Assembly (NCBI RefSeq): GCF_002259485.1
Contig: NZ_NPGA01000007.1
Span: 338,815 to 402,814 of the forward strand
Length of the DNA stretch: 64,000 nt
Direction: 5' to 3'
Origin: Rhodococcus sp. 14-1411-2a
Lineage (GTDB): Bacteria; Actinomycetota; Actinomycetes; Mycobacteriales; Mycobacteriaceae
The notes under the pieces were generated by a model. It saw only the letters and a program-made list of their open reading frames with translations, was not told the DNA's origin and searched no databases. The translations under genes were made by a program, and so were the position numbers. This document shows, piece by piece, positions 1-8,182 of the stretch; the first letter of the stretch is position 1; every line of letters begins with the position of its first letter.

Positions 1-372
1 GGAACCGACCGACGGTGGCACGACGTGCAACCCGCCGACGGAGCCATGTTGGTGAACCTGGGAGATCTGACGGCCCGACTGACCAACGATCGCTGGATGT
101 CGACGCTGCATCGGGTCCGTCCGCCGATCACCGACGGGACGATCCAGCGCAGGCGATCTGCCGCGTTCTTCCACGACGGCAACCTCGACGCGGTGATCGC
201 GCCACTGCCGTCGTGCATCGAGCCCGGTGACGTGGCCCGGTACGAGCCGGTGACGGTAGCCGGGCACATTCACGCCAAGCTCGCGGGTTCCCGAGAGGGA
301 ACTGCCAATCCCGCGGCAACCCGCGAAGCCGAGCGGGTACGCAATGCCGTTGGCGGCCCTGCAGTTATTTGA
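1..372 (+). CDS. 2-oxoglutarate/Fe(II) oxygenase, C-terminal part (5' end outside window)
   Basis: The frame is open from base 1, so only the last 123 residues are visible. They hold the end of the double-stranded beta-helix of isopenicillin-N-synthase-type dioxygenases: LHRV supplies the last iron-binding histidine and RRSAAFF the Arg-x-Ser pair that binds 2-oxoglutarate. The family couples oxidative decarboxylation of 2-oxoglutarate to oxidation of a small molecule; the substrate cannot be told from this fragment. It converges on the FKBP gene and overlaps it by 8 bp. Confidence 0.8.
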   Translation, partial: GTDRRWHDVQPADGAMLVNLGDLTARLTNDRWMSTLHRVRPPITDGTIQRRRSAAFFHDGNLDAVIAPLPSCIEPGDVARYEPVTVAGHIHAKLAGSREGTANPAATREAERVRNAVGGPAVI

Positions 373-724
373 CGTCGAGCAGATCGATGACGAACACGAG
401 GGTCTTGCCGGAAAGACGGTGTCCTGCACCGGCGGGACCGTAGGCGAGCTCCGGCGGAATGGTGAGCTGACGACGTCCGCCGACCTTCATTCCGGGAATG
501 CCGTCCTGCCAGCCCTGGATCAGTCCGCGCAGCGGGAACTGGATGGACTCGCCGCGGTTCCAGGAGGAGTCGAACTCTTCTCCCGAATCGAACTCGACGC
601 CGACGTAGTGCACCTCGACGGTGCCACCGGCCACTGCCTCTGCGCCGTCACCCTCGACGAGGTCGACCGTCACCAGGTCCAAGGGCGCCGGTCCGGCCTG
701 AAATTCGATCACTGGCTTCGTCAC
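365..724 (-). CDS. FKBP-type peptidyl-prolyl cis-trans isomerase
   Basis: A 119-residue single-domain FKBP, presumably cytoplasmic, that catalyses cis-trans isomerisation of prolyl bonds. Family marks are GGTVEVHYVG, FDSSWNRGESIQFPL, the VIPGW-like segment LIQGWQDGIPGMKVGGRR, and the carboxy-terminal PPELAYGPAG...LVFVIDLLDV. A GTG start at 722-724 is preferred over the upstream ATG because AGGAG lies 7-8 bases before it and the family begins close to this point. In corynebacteria an FKBP gene lies next to citrate synthase; here gltA is 8 kb away, separated by an accessory insert. Confidence 0.93.
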   Translation of the reverse strand: MTKPVIEFQAGPAPLDLVTVDLVEGDGAEAVAGGTVEVHYVGVEFDSGEEFDSSWNRGESIQFPLRGLIQGWQDGIPGMKVGGRRQLTIPPELAYGPAGAGHRLSGKTLVFVIDLLDVK

Positions 725-809
725 TGAAGTCTCCTGCGGTTGATGCCGGCCCGCCGACGCCGGCTGTCTATCTCTGGGCATATACCGCTTCGACCATACG
801 TCGTGACGC

Positions 810-1484
810 TCAGCCGATCGGAGCTGGCATCAATATCGTCTTGTATTCGCAGGTCAGAGTATTGCCGGTGGCGGGGTCGGTCATCTCGACCTTCCAGGCG
901 TCGGAGAACTGATTCACCCCGTGGTGCATCGAGATGGTGCCCGAGATCAAAACCGTTCCACGCGAGAACAAGCCACGCTCGGTCAGCACATCGAGCCAAT
1001 ACTGCGGCGCGAGAAGATCACCGAGCGTTCCGGTCTGGATGAGTGTGCCGTCGGCCCAGGCGGTCAACGTGATCTCGTCGAGTCGATCGGCCACCTCGGA
1101 CAACCGCCACGCGCCGGTGCCCAGCACGTCGGGAGCGGCGTTCTTGCTCCACGCGACGCTGTGAACCTCCAGGTCACGGTCGGTGTGATCGCACGCCACC
1201 GTGAGCAGCACGTCGTCGATCGTGTCGCCGAGGATCACCAGAGCCCACTCCGCCTCGCCCGAGGTGCGACCGTGTTGGACGGCGACGGAATCGGTCTGCT
1301 GCGCCAGATACGGCGAGATGGGGTACAGCGCCGGGGTCACAGTCGGAGCCGGGACACCCAGTTCGGCCAGCTCCGCGATGTGCGACGCCACCTCGTCCTG
1401 GTTGCGTCCGGCATATCCCGCATTGAGCAGGGCGGTCACCTCGAGCGATTCGGTCGAGCCGTCGGGCAGCGTGAACGTGAGCAT
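810..1484 (-). CDS. DUF2848 family protein
   Basis: A 224-residue cytoplasmic protein beginning MLTFTLPDGSTESL, with NAGYAGRNQDEV, an EAEWALVILGD segment and GDLLAPQYWLDVL. The pattern is that of DUF2848 proteins, which resemble the fumarylacetoacetate-hydrolase fold; I infer an enzyme acting on a small carboxylate or amide but no reaction is established. The ATG at 1484 follows GAGAGG; longer starts run through the regulatory region. It is divergent from an MHS transporter, and the 130-bp spacer holds the GntR-type operator, so it probably belongs with the transporter, GntR repressor and C-N hydrolase genes. Confidence 0.8.
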   Translation of the reverse strand: MLTFTLPDGSTESLEVTALLNAGYAGRNQDEVASHIAELAELGVPAPTVTPALYPISPYLAQQTDSVAVQHGRTSGEAEWALVILGDTIDDVLLTVACDHTDRDLEVHSVAWSKNAAPDVLGTGAWRLSEVADRLDEITLTAWADGTLIQTGTLGDLLAPQYWLDVLTERGLFSRGTVLISGTISMHHGVNQFSDAWKVEMTDPATGNTLTCEYKTILMPAPIG

Positions 1485-1540
1485 CAGTAAGGACCCTCTC
1501 CTCGTAAATTTTCTGTTTCCGATACGCCGAAAGCCTTGCG

Positions 1541-1566
1541 CATACGTCTTGTATACAGCAAGTATG
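1541..1566. promoter_or_regulatory. Candidate GntR operator between DUF2848 and MHS transporter genes
   Basis: A 26-bp symmetric element: outer arms CATAC (1541-1545) and GTATG (1562-1566) are exactly centred on TGTATACA (1550-1557). Its left part, CATACG-TCT-TGTATAC, recurs with identical spacing as CATACG-ATA-TGTATAC at 3575-3590, over the start of the GntR gene. The position in the divergent promoter region fits repression of both genes by that GntR protein. Binding is inferred. Confidence 0.6.
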
Positions 1567-1614
1567 GAGCACGTACAACGGATAGCGTGATCCCAGGCAC
1601 ACGAAGGAGTCGTC

Positions 1615-2964
1615 ATGACCGAACCTGTTTCGGTGGATAGAAAGGGCCTGGCCAAGGCCTTCGCGGCCAGCCTGACCGGAACGGCATTGGAGTGGTACGA
1701 CTTCGCCGTCTACTCGGCCGCCGCGGCGCTGGTGTTCCCTCTGGTCTTCTTCCCGGACAGCGATCCGCTGACCGGGACACTGCTGGCCTTTTCCACCTAC
1801 GCCGTCGGGTACGTCGCCCGACCGGTCGGTGGATTCGTCTTCGGGCGCCTCGGCGATGTCATCGGCCGCAAGCAACTACTCGTCATCACGCTGATGCTGA
1901 TCGGCGTCACCACGTTCGCCATCGGCCTGATCCCCGGATACGACACGATCGGCATCGCAGCCCCGATCATCCTCGTCACCATGAGGTTCTGCCAGGGTGT
2001 TGCCGTCGGCGGAGAGTGGGGCGGCGCGGTTCTGCTTTCCAGCGAATACGGCGATCCACGCAAGCGCGGCTTCTGGTCGTCCGCCGCGCAGATCGGACCA
2101 CCGGCAGGCAACCTGCTCGCCAACGGCGCACTCGCGATACTGACTCTGTCACTGACCGACCAGCAGTTCGAGTCCTGGGGATGGCGAGTGGCGTTCCTCT
2201 TCTCGGCCGTACTCGTCGGATTCGGTCTGTGGATCCGCTTGAAGCTCGAGGACACCCCGGTGTTCAAGGCGCTGCAGGAAAGCGGCGATCGATCGGAAGC
2301 CCCGATCAGCGAGGTGTTCAAGACCGAACTGCGGCCACTGGTGGCGGGCATCATGTCCCGCGTCGCACCGGACGTCATCTACGCGCTGTTCACCGTCTTC
2401 TCCATCACCTACGGCACGCAGAAGTTGGGCTTCGAACGCAGCGAGGTGCTGACCGCCATTCTGGTCGGATCGGCGTGTCAGCTCGGTCTGATCCCGCTCG
2501 CCGGAGCGGTGTCCGACCGCATCAATCGGCGCCTCGTCTACGGAATCGCAGCGGTGGGCGGCGTTGCCTGGAGCGCGATCTTCTTCCTCGTCATCGGCGG
2601 CGGATCCCTGCCGCTGCTGATCCTGGGTGTCGTTGTGGGACTGGCGTTCCACTCGTTCATGTACGGACCGCAGGCTGCGTTCGTCACCGAACAGTTCAGC
2701 GTCCGACTGCGGTCCACCGGCAGCTCGTTGGCGTACACGATCGCCGGCGTGTTCGGTGGCGCAATGGCACCGCTGATCTTCGTCTACCTGCTGGACAGAA
2801 CGGACAGCTGGGTGCCGATCGCGGGATACATCGTGATCGTCGGTGCCGTGACACTCGTCGGTCTCGCACTCGGTCGCAACCCCGACCCCACCGAGGACGA
2901 GCACTACGTGCTGCTGGGCCAGGAGCGCGAAAAGGCTACGCGCGCAGCAGAGTCTGAAGTGTGA
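1615..2964 (+). CDS. MFS transporter, metabolite:H+ symporter (MHS) family
   Basis: A 449-residue, 12-helix inner-membrane transporter. The start resembles ProP/ShiA/KgtP-type symporters: GTALEWYDFAVYSAAAAL in helix 1, GRLGDVIGRKQLL in loop 2-3, and CQGVAVGGEWGGAVLLSSE in helix 4. It likely imports an organic acid, osmolyte or aromatic acid with protons. The ATG follows GGAG. It lies between the divergent DUF2848 gene and the convergent GntR gene, whose last 29 bp it overlaps. The substrate is probably what the neighbouring DUF2848 protein and C-N hydrolase process; this is inference from context. Confidence 0.9.
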   Translation: MTEPVSVDRKGLAKAFAASLTGTALEWYDFAVYSAAAALVFPLVFFPDSDPLTGTLLAFSTYAVGYVARPVGGFVFGRLGDVIGRKQLLVITLMLIGVTTFAIGLIPGYDTIGIAAPIILVTMRFCQGVAVGGEWGGAVLLSSEYGDPRKRGFWSSAAQIGPPAGNLLANGALAILTLSLTDQQFESWGWRVAFLFSAVLVGFGLWIRLKLEDTPVFKALQESGDRSEAPISEVFKTELRPLVAGIMSRVAPDVIYALFTVFSITYGTQKLGFERSEVLTAILVGSACQLGLIPLAGAVSDRINRRLVYGIAAVGGVAWSAIFFLVIGGGSLPLLILGVVVGLAFHSFMYGPQAAFVTEQFSVRLRSTGSSLAYTIAGVFGGAMAPLIFVYLLDRTDSWVPIAGYIVIVGAVTLVGLALGRNPDPTEDEHYVLLGQEREKATRAAESEV

Positions 2965-3577
2965 CTTCGAGGTGAGCGTCGATCTTCGCGTGCACCAGGT
3001 CCTCGTCGCCCGCACCGAGTGCGTCGATGATGGCCTGGTGCTCGGCGCACACCCGGTGCTGACGGTTCGCCGCGGTGAACAACGCGCTCAACCCGACCCG
3101 AAGTTGGCGAGCCCGCAGTCCGGCGTACGTGCGCGAGAGCAGATCGCTTCCCGCCGAATCGATCAAACTCTGATGGAATGTGCCGTCCCAGTCGATGAAC
3201 TGCTTGGGTGCATCTGCGTCGTCGGAGTTCATCAGCAGTTCCTGCTGCGTCAACGCGTGCCGCATCTGCGTGATCGGCGCGTCACCGGCTCGCAGCGCAC
3301 GGGTGGCCGCGTGCCGCTCGAGAACTCCGCGCAGATCCATCAGTTCGGCGATCTGGCGTCCGGACATCGCCGGCACGTGCGCGCCCCGCTTGGGCACCAT
3401 CTCGACCAGCCCCTCGGACTGCAACATCAGCAACGCTTCACGAACCGGGGTACGGGATACTCCGATCTGCGTCGCGAGTTCCTGCTCGTTCAGAAAAGTG
3501 CCGGTGGCGGCCGGTGAGGACAACACCTGATCGCGCACGTACTGGTACGCCTTCTCCCTCCCCGACAGCGGCTGCAT
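2936..3577 (-). CDS. GntR family regulator, FadR/FCD subfamily
   Basis: A 213-residue regulator. The N-terminal winged helix-turn-helix shows NEQELATQIGVSRTPVREAL and LVEMVPKRGAHV. The C-terminal all-helical FCD domain keeps likely metal or ligand residues in DWDGTFHQSL, EHQAII and DAHLEV. FCD regulators usually sense an organic acid. The ATG at 3577 has no good Shine-Dalgarno within 12 bases, and the start codon lies inside the repeated operator half-site, suggesting autoregulation and perhaps a leaderless transcript. It is divergent from the C-N hydrolase gene and probably governs the whole cluster. Confidence 0.9.
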   Translation of the reverse strand: MQPLSGREKAYQYVRDQVLSSPAATGTFLNEQELATQIGVSRTPVREALLMLQSEGLVEMVPKRGAHVPAMSGRQIAELMDLRGVLERHAATRALRAGDAPITQMRHALTQQELLMNSDDADAPKQFIDWDGTFHQSLIDSAGSDLLSRTYAGLRARQLRVGLSALFTAANRQHRVCAEHQAIIDALGAGDEDLVHAKIDAHLEVTLQTLLRA

Positions 3578-3590
3578 ACGATATGTATAC
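3575..3590. promoter_or_regulatory. Second copy of the GntR operator motif
   Basis: CATACGATATGTATAC matches the element at 1541-1556 in every fixed position (CATACG, three bases, TGTATAC). Its first three bases are the complement of the GntR start codon, so bound protein would block gntR transcription start and could also affect the divergent hydrolase gene. The outer right arm seen in the first copy is missing. Confidence 0.55.
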
Positions 3591-3623
3591 CTGTCTTCCT
3601 CCGACGAAACCAGGAGTCACACC

Positions 3624-4421
3624 GTGAGCTCGTCCATCCGCATCAGCCTCGCCCAGATCACCAGCGGCCAACAGCCCGCCGAGAATCTCGAACTCATCGC
3701 CACCCACACCCGCGCCGCAGCGCATGCGGGATCGGATCTCGTCGTGTTTCCGGAGGCGACGATGCGATGCTTCGGCGGACCCATCCGAAAGTTCGCGCAA
3801 CCCCTGGACGGTGAATGGGCGAACGCGGTGCGCGCCATAGCGTCCGACGCTGGCATCACCGTCGTCGCCGGAATGTTCACCCCAGCCGCGGACGACAGGG
3901 TCACGAACACATTGCTCGTCACCGGACCCGGTATCGACGCGAGCTACGACAAGATCCACCTGTTCGATGCGTTCGGATTCGCCGAATCCGACACCGTCGC
4001 ACCGGGTTCGGAGCCTCTCGTGGTGGACATCGCCGGCGTTCGGGTCGGCTTCGCCACCTGTTATGACATTCGATTCCCGGCACTGTTCCAGAAACTCGGT
4101 GATCTCGGCGCGGAAGTCGTCGTCGTCCCGGCGTCGTGGGGATCGGGCGACGGCAAAGTGGAGCAGTGGACCCTGCTCGCGCGGGCACGTGCCCTGGATT
4201 CGACCACGTTCATCGCGGCCTGCGACCAAGCCGAACCCGCTGCCGCCGAGGGCAATGCACCGTTGGGCGTGGGACACAGCATCGTCTGCTCCCCCACCGG
4301 CGAGATCCTCGGGCAACTCGACGCGACGCCCGGCATGCTGACGATCGACATCCACACCGAACTCGTCGACGCCGTGCGTGCAAACCTGCCGGTATTGAAA
4401 AATCGCGTCACCTTCGTGTGA
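3624..4421 (+). CDS. Carbon-nitrogen hydrolase (nitrilase superfamily amidase)
   Basis: A 265-residue cytoplasmic enzyme of normal single-domain length. The Glu-Lys-Cys triad is visible: E44 in VVFPEAT, K110 in SYDKIHLFD and C146 in GFATCYDIRFP. Sequence style is that of omega-amidases and deaminated-glutathione amidases rather than true nitrilases, so it should hydrolyse an amide to acid and ammonia. The GTG start follows AGGAG. It is divergent from the GntR gene with the operator half-site between them, which ties it to the MHS transporter and DUF2848 protein as a candidate uptake-and-hydrolysis route. Confidence 0.88.
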   Translation: MSSSIRISLAQITSGQQPAENLELIATHTRAAAHAGSDLVVFPEATMRCFGGPIRKFAQPLDGEWANAVRAIASDAGITVVAGMFTPAADDRVTNTLLVTGPGIDASYDKIHLFDAFGFAESDTVAPGSEPLVVDIAGVRVGFATCYDIRFPALFQKLGDLGAEVVVVPASWGSGDGKVEQWTLLARARALDSTTFIAACDQAEPAAAEGNAPLGVGHSIVCSPTGEILGQLDATPGMLTIDIHTELVDAVRANLPVLKNRVTFV

Positions 4422-4571
4422 CCGATCCTGCTCGGTGCAGGTTCGGTCTTTCGTGAGACCTGGCGCGGGAACGCGGTTTCGAGTCACCTCCGCCGTGAAA
4501 ACGTGGTGTGATGTCGCTTGTCGAATCGGAGAAGTGACGGGGCACTTCCATCGTTTCAGAAGGAGACGACG

Positions 4572-6053
4572 ATGGTGCAGGTCAACCGACGGGATGCCTT
4601 ACGACTCGGCTTGAGCGCAGCGATGCTGGGAGGGTTGACTTCCACGACGGCGTGCTCGAGCAACGAGGCCGAGAGCACCGTCGCCGGTACGAATGAATCG
4701 CCTGCACCCCGTCGCGTACTCGTTCTGGGTGCAGGCATGTCGGGTCTGACGGCCGCACTGGCCTTGCACCGGCGCGGTCACGAGGTGACGGTTCTCGAGG
4801 CTCAGGACCGAATCGGTGGTCGCCTCATCTCCGTCGAATACGAGAACGGCCAGTTCACCGAGGGCGGTGGAGGGCATTTCCGACTGAACATGCCGTTGGT
4901 CACCGGCTACGTGAGCACCCTGAAGCTCCCCATCGTCGCGATGAACGACGGCGCTCCCGAATATCTGATAGATGGCTTGCGCGGCAACAACACTCAGCTC
5001 GATCGTCGACCCTGGGATCTACTCGAGTCCGAACGTACCGTCGAACTGAGTTCCATGCTCACCAGCTACTTCGTGCCCCTCGGCGCAGATTTCACCACCG
5101 TCATCGACCCGGAGTGGCCCGATGCGGCCGCCGCCGACAAGTTCGACGGATTCACCGTTCGTGAATTGCTCGCCGACGCTGGTGCATCGGACGATTTCGC
5201 CAAACTCGTCGCAGCCCAGGCCGGCGGTTTCACACTGGAAGTCAGCGTTCTCGGTTTGCTTCCCGACTTCGCCTACCATTTCGGCGACCGCAACTTGTAC
5301 CGCGTGCAGGGTGGAAACGAGCGGATACCGCGCGCCCTCGCCGAAAGGCTCCCCCAAGACCGCATCCACCTGGGCTCTCGGGTGGTGGTGATCGACCAGA
5401 GCGGTTCGGACGTCATGGTGACCACAGCGGACGGTCGCGAATGGACCGGGGACGAGGTCATTTCGACGATCCCCTTCACGGTCCTGAAGGATGTCGACAT
5501 CCGACCGGCGTTGCCCGATCGAGCCCGTCAGGTGGTCGACGGCATGGTGTGGAGCGACATAGTCAAGGTGTATCTGCAGACCTCGAAACCGACGTGGCTC
5601 GATTCCGGTGTGCGAGGTTGGCCCGTGGCAGCTTCCGACCGGCCGTGGGAACGACTCATCGACATCACCGGCAACGAGCCGGGCGGGCGCGGGAACGCGT
5701 TCTTCTACCTTTCCGGTGCCAACGCAACTGCCTATCTCGCGCAGCCGAAAGAAACCCGGGCACGAGATCTCGTGAACACCTTCAACGCCGACATGTCCGG
5801 AATGATCGAGGACGTCGTGGAAATCGGCGAATTCTCCTGGCCCGATCAACCCTGGATCAAGGCCGCCTTCGGCGATACGCCTCTGGACGGCGGCTGGATG
5901 CTGGACGAGATGAAAAAGCCTGTGGACCGGCTGCACTGGGCCGGCGACTTCACCACGTTCAAGTCGGGCTGGGTCGAGGGTGCGATCGAGGCTGGCCTAC
6001 GCGCCGCACGCCACATCGACCCCATGGCACCGGCCGAACACGAGGTCGTCTGA
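4572..6053 (+). CDS. Exported flavin-dependent amine oxidase, Tat lipoprotein
   Basis: A 493-residue FAD enzyme of the monoamine/L-amino-acid oxidase family. The N terminus has a twin-arginine signal (NRRDALRLGL, Arg6-Arg7) ending in a lipobox with Cys28 (STTAC), so it should be folded in the cytoplasm, exported by Tat and anchored outside. The dinucleotide-binding motif is VLVLGAGMSGLTAAL, followed by EAQDRIGGR; the C-terminal FAD motif is LHWAGDFTTFKSGWVEGAIEAG. The ATG follows AAGGAG at good spacing, chosen over an upstream ATG that would bury the Tat motif. It starts a cluster with the downstream small peptide, membrane protein and lipoprotein. Substrate unknown. Confidence 0.9.
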   Translation: MVQVNRRDALRLGLSAAMLGGLTSTTACSSNEAESTVAGTNESPAPRRVLVLGAGMSGLTAALALHRRGHEVTVLEAQDRIGGRLISVEYENGQFTEGGGGHFRLNMPLVTGYVSTLKLPIVAMNDGAPEYLIDGLRGNNTQLDRRPWDLLESERTVELSSMLTSYFVPLGADFTTVIDPEWPDAAAADKFDGFTVRELLADAGASDDFAKLVAAQAGGFTLEVSVLGLLPDFAYHFGDRNLYRVQGGNERIPRALAERLPQDRIHLGSRVVVIDQSGSDVMVTTADGREWTGDEVISTIPFTVLKDVDIRPALPDRARQVVDGMVWSDIVKVYLQTSKPTWLDSGVRGWPVAASDRPWERLIDITGNEPGGRGNAFFYLSGANATAYLAQPKETRARDLVNTFNADMSGMIEDVVEIGEFSWPDQPWIKAAFGDTPLDGGWMLDEMKKPVDRLHWAGDFTTFKSGWVEGAIEAGLRAARHIDPMAPAEHEVV

Positions 6054-6118
6054 ACGAGACACGAGCCCCCATCCGCGATGACATACCCACTCTTTCTCTC
6101 GAACAAGGACTTTCGACG

Positions 6119-6193
6119 ATGAATCGACCACCACTTCCGGCGCGCCACGATGGATCCACGCCGAAGTACGCCGCCTGCGGCGAGAAGTCATGA
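6119..6193 (+). CDS. 24-residue peptide, translationally coupled to the next gene
   Basis: A short frame, MNRPPLPARHDG to AACGEKS, with AAGGA about 9 bases before its ATG. Its TGA overlaps the ATG of the membrane-protein gene (ATGA at 6190-6193). The membrane-protein gene itself lacks a clear Shine-Dalgarno, so the peptide may mainly serve to deliver ribosomes. No signal or membrane segment is present. It could be chance. Confidence 0.4.
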   Translation: MNRPPLPARHDGSTPKYAACGEKS

Positions 6194-6729
6194 CCGGAAG
6201 CACGCTTCCCGATACCGGTCACAATTCCTGGAGGCGAGGCCGACCGACGTGGGCGGCGTTGGACGCAGAGCCGTTGATCTACGGCACCGTGATCATCATG
6301 ACCGTCATGGTCGTCGGGGCGGACGATACGGACGTCGATTTCGGTGACGCGACAGGAATGGTCCTCGGGCCGATGGTCGCGACTGCCGTCGCGCACCTGT
6401 TCTCGTCGTGGTTGGGGTACGTGAACAGCCACCACCGCATGCCCGACGGTGCCGACAGACGTCATCTGCTCTGGCACTCAGCGCATTTCCTGCTGCTGAC
6501 GGTGGTGCCGCTCATCATCATCGGGCTCGGACGTGTGAGCGGTCTGTGGTCGGCCTACGGCGCACTCGACACCATTTCCGATCTCGCATTCCTGTTCCTG
6601 CTCGTCCTCGGAGCCGCCAGCGGCTGGCATGCGAGCAAGAGAAGATGGCGTGGGGCAATCCTCGGAGGCCTGGTTGCCATCGTCGTCGGTTTGATCGTCA
6701 CAGTTCTCAAGGTCGTACTCGAGCATTGA
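6190..6729 (+). CDS. Integral membrane protein, four predicted helices
   Basis: A 179-residue protein with four hydrophobic stretches (about residues 28-44, 96-114, 126-144 and 155-175) and charged loops including HHRMPDGADRRHLLWH. I do not recognise the family. It sits between the exported amine oxidase and the exported cysteine-peptidase-like lipoprotein, with about 23 bp to the latter, so the three are probably co-transcribed and it may be the membrane partner of the two exported proteins. Confidence 0.75.
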   Translation: MTGSTLPDTGHNSWRRGRPTWAALDAEPLIYGTVIIMTVMVVGADDTDVDFGDATGMVLGPMVATAVAHLFSSWLGYVNSHHRMPDGADRRHLLWHSAHFLLLTVVPLIIIGLGRVSGLWSAYGALDTISDLAFLFLLVLGAASGWHASKRRWRGAILGGLVAIVVGLIVTVLKVVLEH

Positions 6730-6752
6730 CAACCGAAGAAGAGGATCCGATC

Positions 6753-8150
6753 ATGGTTCTCCGCTCCGCCACTGCGCCCCGCCGCCGCTGGGCCACAATG
6801 GCTTTTGCAGTCGCATTCGTGCTGACGGCGTGTTCTTCACCTCAGGAAGGGTTCACCGAGATGGACCCAGGCTCGGGCACACTCGTGGCCTCGTCCGGCT
6901 TCGACGTCCGACGGGACGGCTTCTCCTTCCCCAACTGGGGACCGCCGACAGCGGAGCATGGCCTAGGGCTAACACCGGCCTCGATGCAATCACTGTTCGG
7001 GGATGCGGTGTGCACTCCGGGAACCGAGAGCGACCGATGCGTTCTCTCGCCGATGGGACGGGTGACCTCGGAGGTGTTCGAGAACGGAATGAACGGTGGT
7101 CACTGCTTCGGAATGGCCGCGGTCGCAGGGTTGGCCTACCGCAACTCGATCGACACCTCGTCCTTCGTCGCCCCGGGAGCAACACTGTTCGATGCACGTC
7201 CCTCCCCAGCGACCGATGCCGTGATCGCGCGCTACTTCAACACCCAGGAGGTCGAACCGACGGCCGACTCCGAGATGTCCGCACCTGTGGACGAGGTGAT
7301 CGATCGACTCACGACCGCGTGGGCCGAAGGGCAGGACCATCTACTCGCGTTCTACACCGAGGACGGAACGTCCGGCCACGCCGTGACACCGATCGCGATA
7401 CGCGATCTGGGCGACAGCACACGCGGAATTGTCATCTACGACAACAACTATCCCGGCGTCGAGAAGATGATCGTCACCGATACGGCCGCCGATACGTGGT
7501 ACTACACCACCTCGGCAGACCCCGCCGACGACAGCTACCTGTTCTCCGGTACCCCGGACAATCAGCTGAAGTTGTTTCCGCTGGCCGAGATGACCGGCGT
7601 TCATCAGTGCCCCTCCTGCACGGAGGTCGGTGCGCAGGACCAGGACTACCTGGTGCTGGTCACCGACAACACCAACGATCCGGTCGATCTGACCGATGTC
7701 GAATGGAGCTTGTCGGTGTCCGACAGTGACCGGGTGCGACGGTCCGCGTTCATCAACAACGACAACACAGCGTTGCTGGAGGCCTCGATCGACACACCGA
7801 TGCGGCTGACGCTCTCCGACGTCGCGGACAACGAGCGCGATGCCTCGATCGACATCTCCATCCTGTCCGACGGTTGGGTGGTTCGATCGACCTCCCTTCG
7901 CCTGCCTGCGGGCGCGTCGATCGTCGCCGAGATCAGCCCTACCGAGCGATCGATGACGCTCACGACCGACACCCCCACCACGAGTGATTACACCGCCGCC
8001 ACCGAGGATGCTCGGGGATCGCGGTCTGCATTCGTCAGCACCATCGACCTACCCGTCGGCGGCGAGCTCGTGGTCGGCCCGACGGATACCGATACGTTGC
8101 GCCTCACCGACGGTGCAGGACAGGTGCTGCGGGAGGTAGCGATGACCTGA
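6753..8150 (+). CDS. Lipoprotein with a papain-like Cys-His-Asp/Asn pattern
   Basis: A 465-residue exported protein. The signal peptide has a lipobox, VLTAC, with Cys27. The central part shows the order of a C39/papain-like peptidase or transglutaminase: GGHCFGMAAVAG (Cys118 at a helix start), GTSGHAVTPIAI (His209 at a strand start) and IVIYDNNYPG (Asp230/Asn231). Residues beyond about 270 look like beta-sandwich repeats. RBS-like GAAGAAGAGG precedes the ATG. I infer a cell-surface cysteine hydrolase or acyl-transferase; the family is not one I can name. It is the last gene of the secreted oxidase cluster. Confidence 0.8.
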   Translation: MVLRSATAPRRRWATMAFAVAFVLTACSSPQEGFTEMDPGSGTLVASSGFDVRRDGFSFPNWGPPTAEHGLGLTPASMQSLFGDAVCTPGTESDRCVLSPMGRVTSEVFENGMNGGHCFGMAAVAGLAYRNSIDTSSFVAPGATLFDARPSPATDAVIARYFNTQEVEPTADSEMSAPVDEVIDRLTTAWAEGQDHLLAFYTEDGTSGHAVTPIAIRDLGDSTRGIVIYDNNYPGVEKMIVTDTAADTWYYTTSADPADDSYLFSGTPDNQLKLFPLAEMTGVHQCPSCTEVGAQDQDYLVLVTDNTNDPVDLTDVEWSLSVSDSDRVRRSAFINNDNTALLEASIDTPMRLTLSDVADNERDASIDISILSDGWVVRSTSLRLPAGASIVAEISPTERSMTLTTDTPTTSDYTAATEDARGSRSAFVSTIDLPVGGELVVGPTDTDTLRLTDGAGQVLREVAMT

Positions 8151-8182
8151 CCACGAACTCGAAGTTGTGGAGTCCATGACGT

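Noticed and set aside
4438..4460. GGTCT-TTCGTG-AGACC as terminator after the C-N hydrolase
   Set aside because: Only a 5-bp stem and no T-run; too weak to list as a feature.
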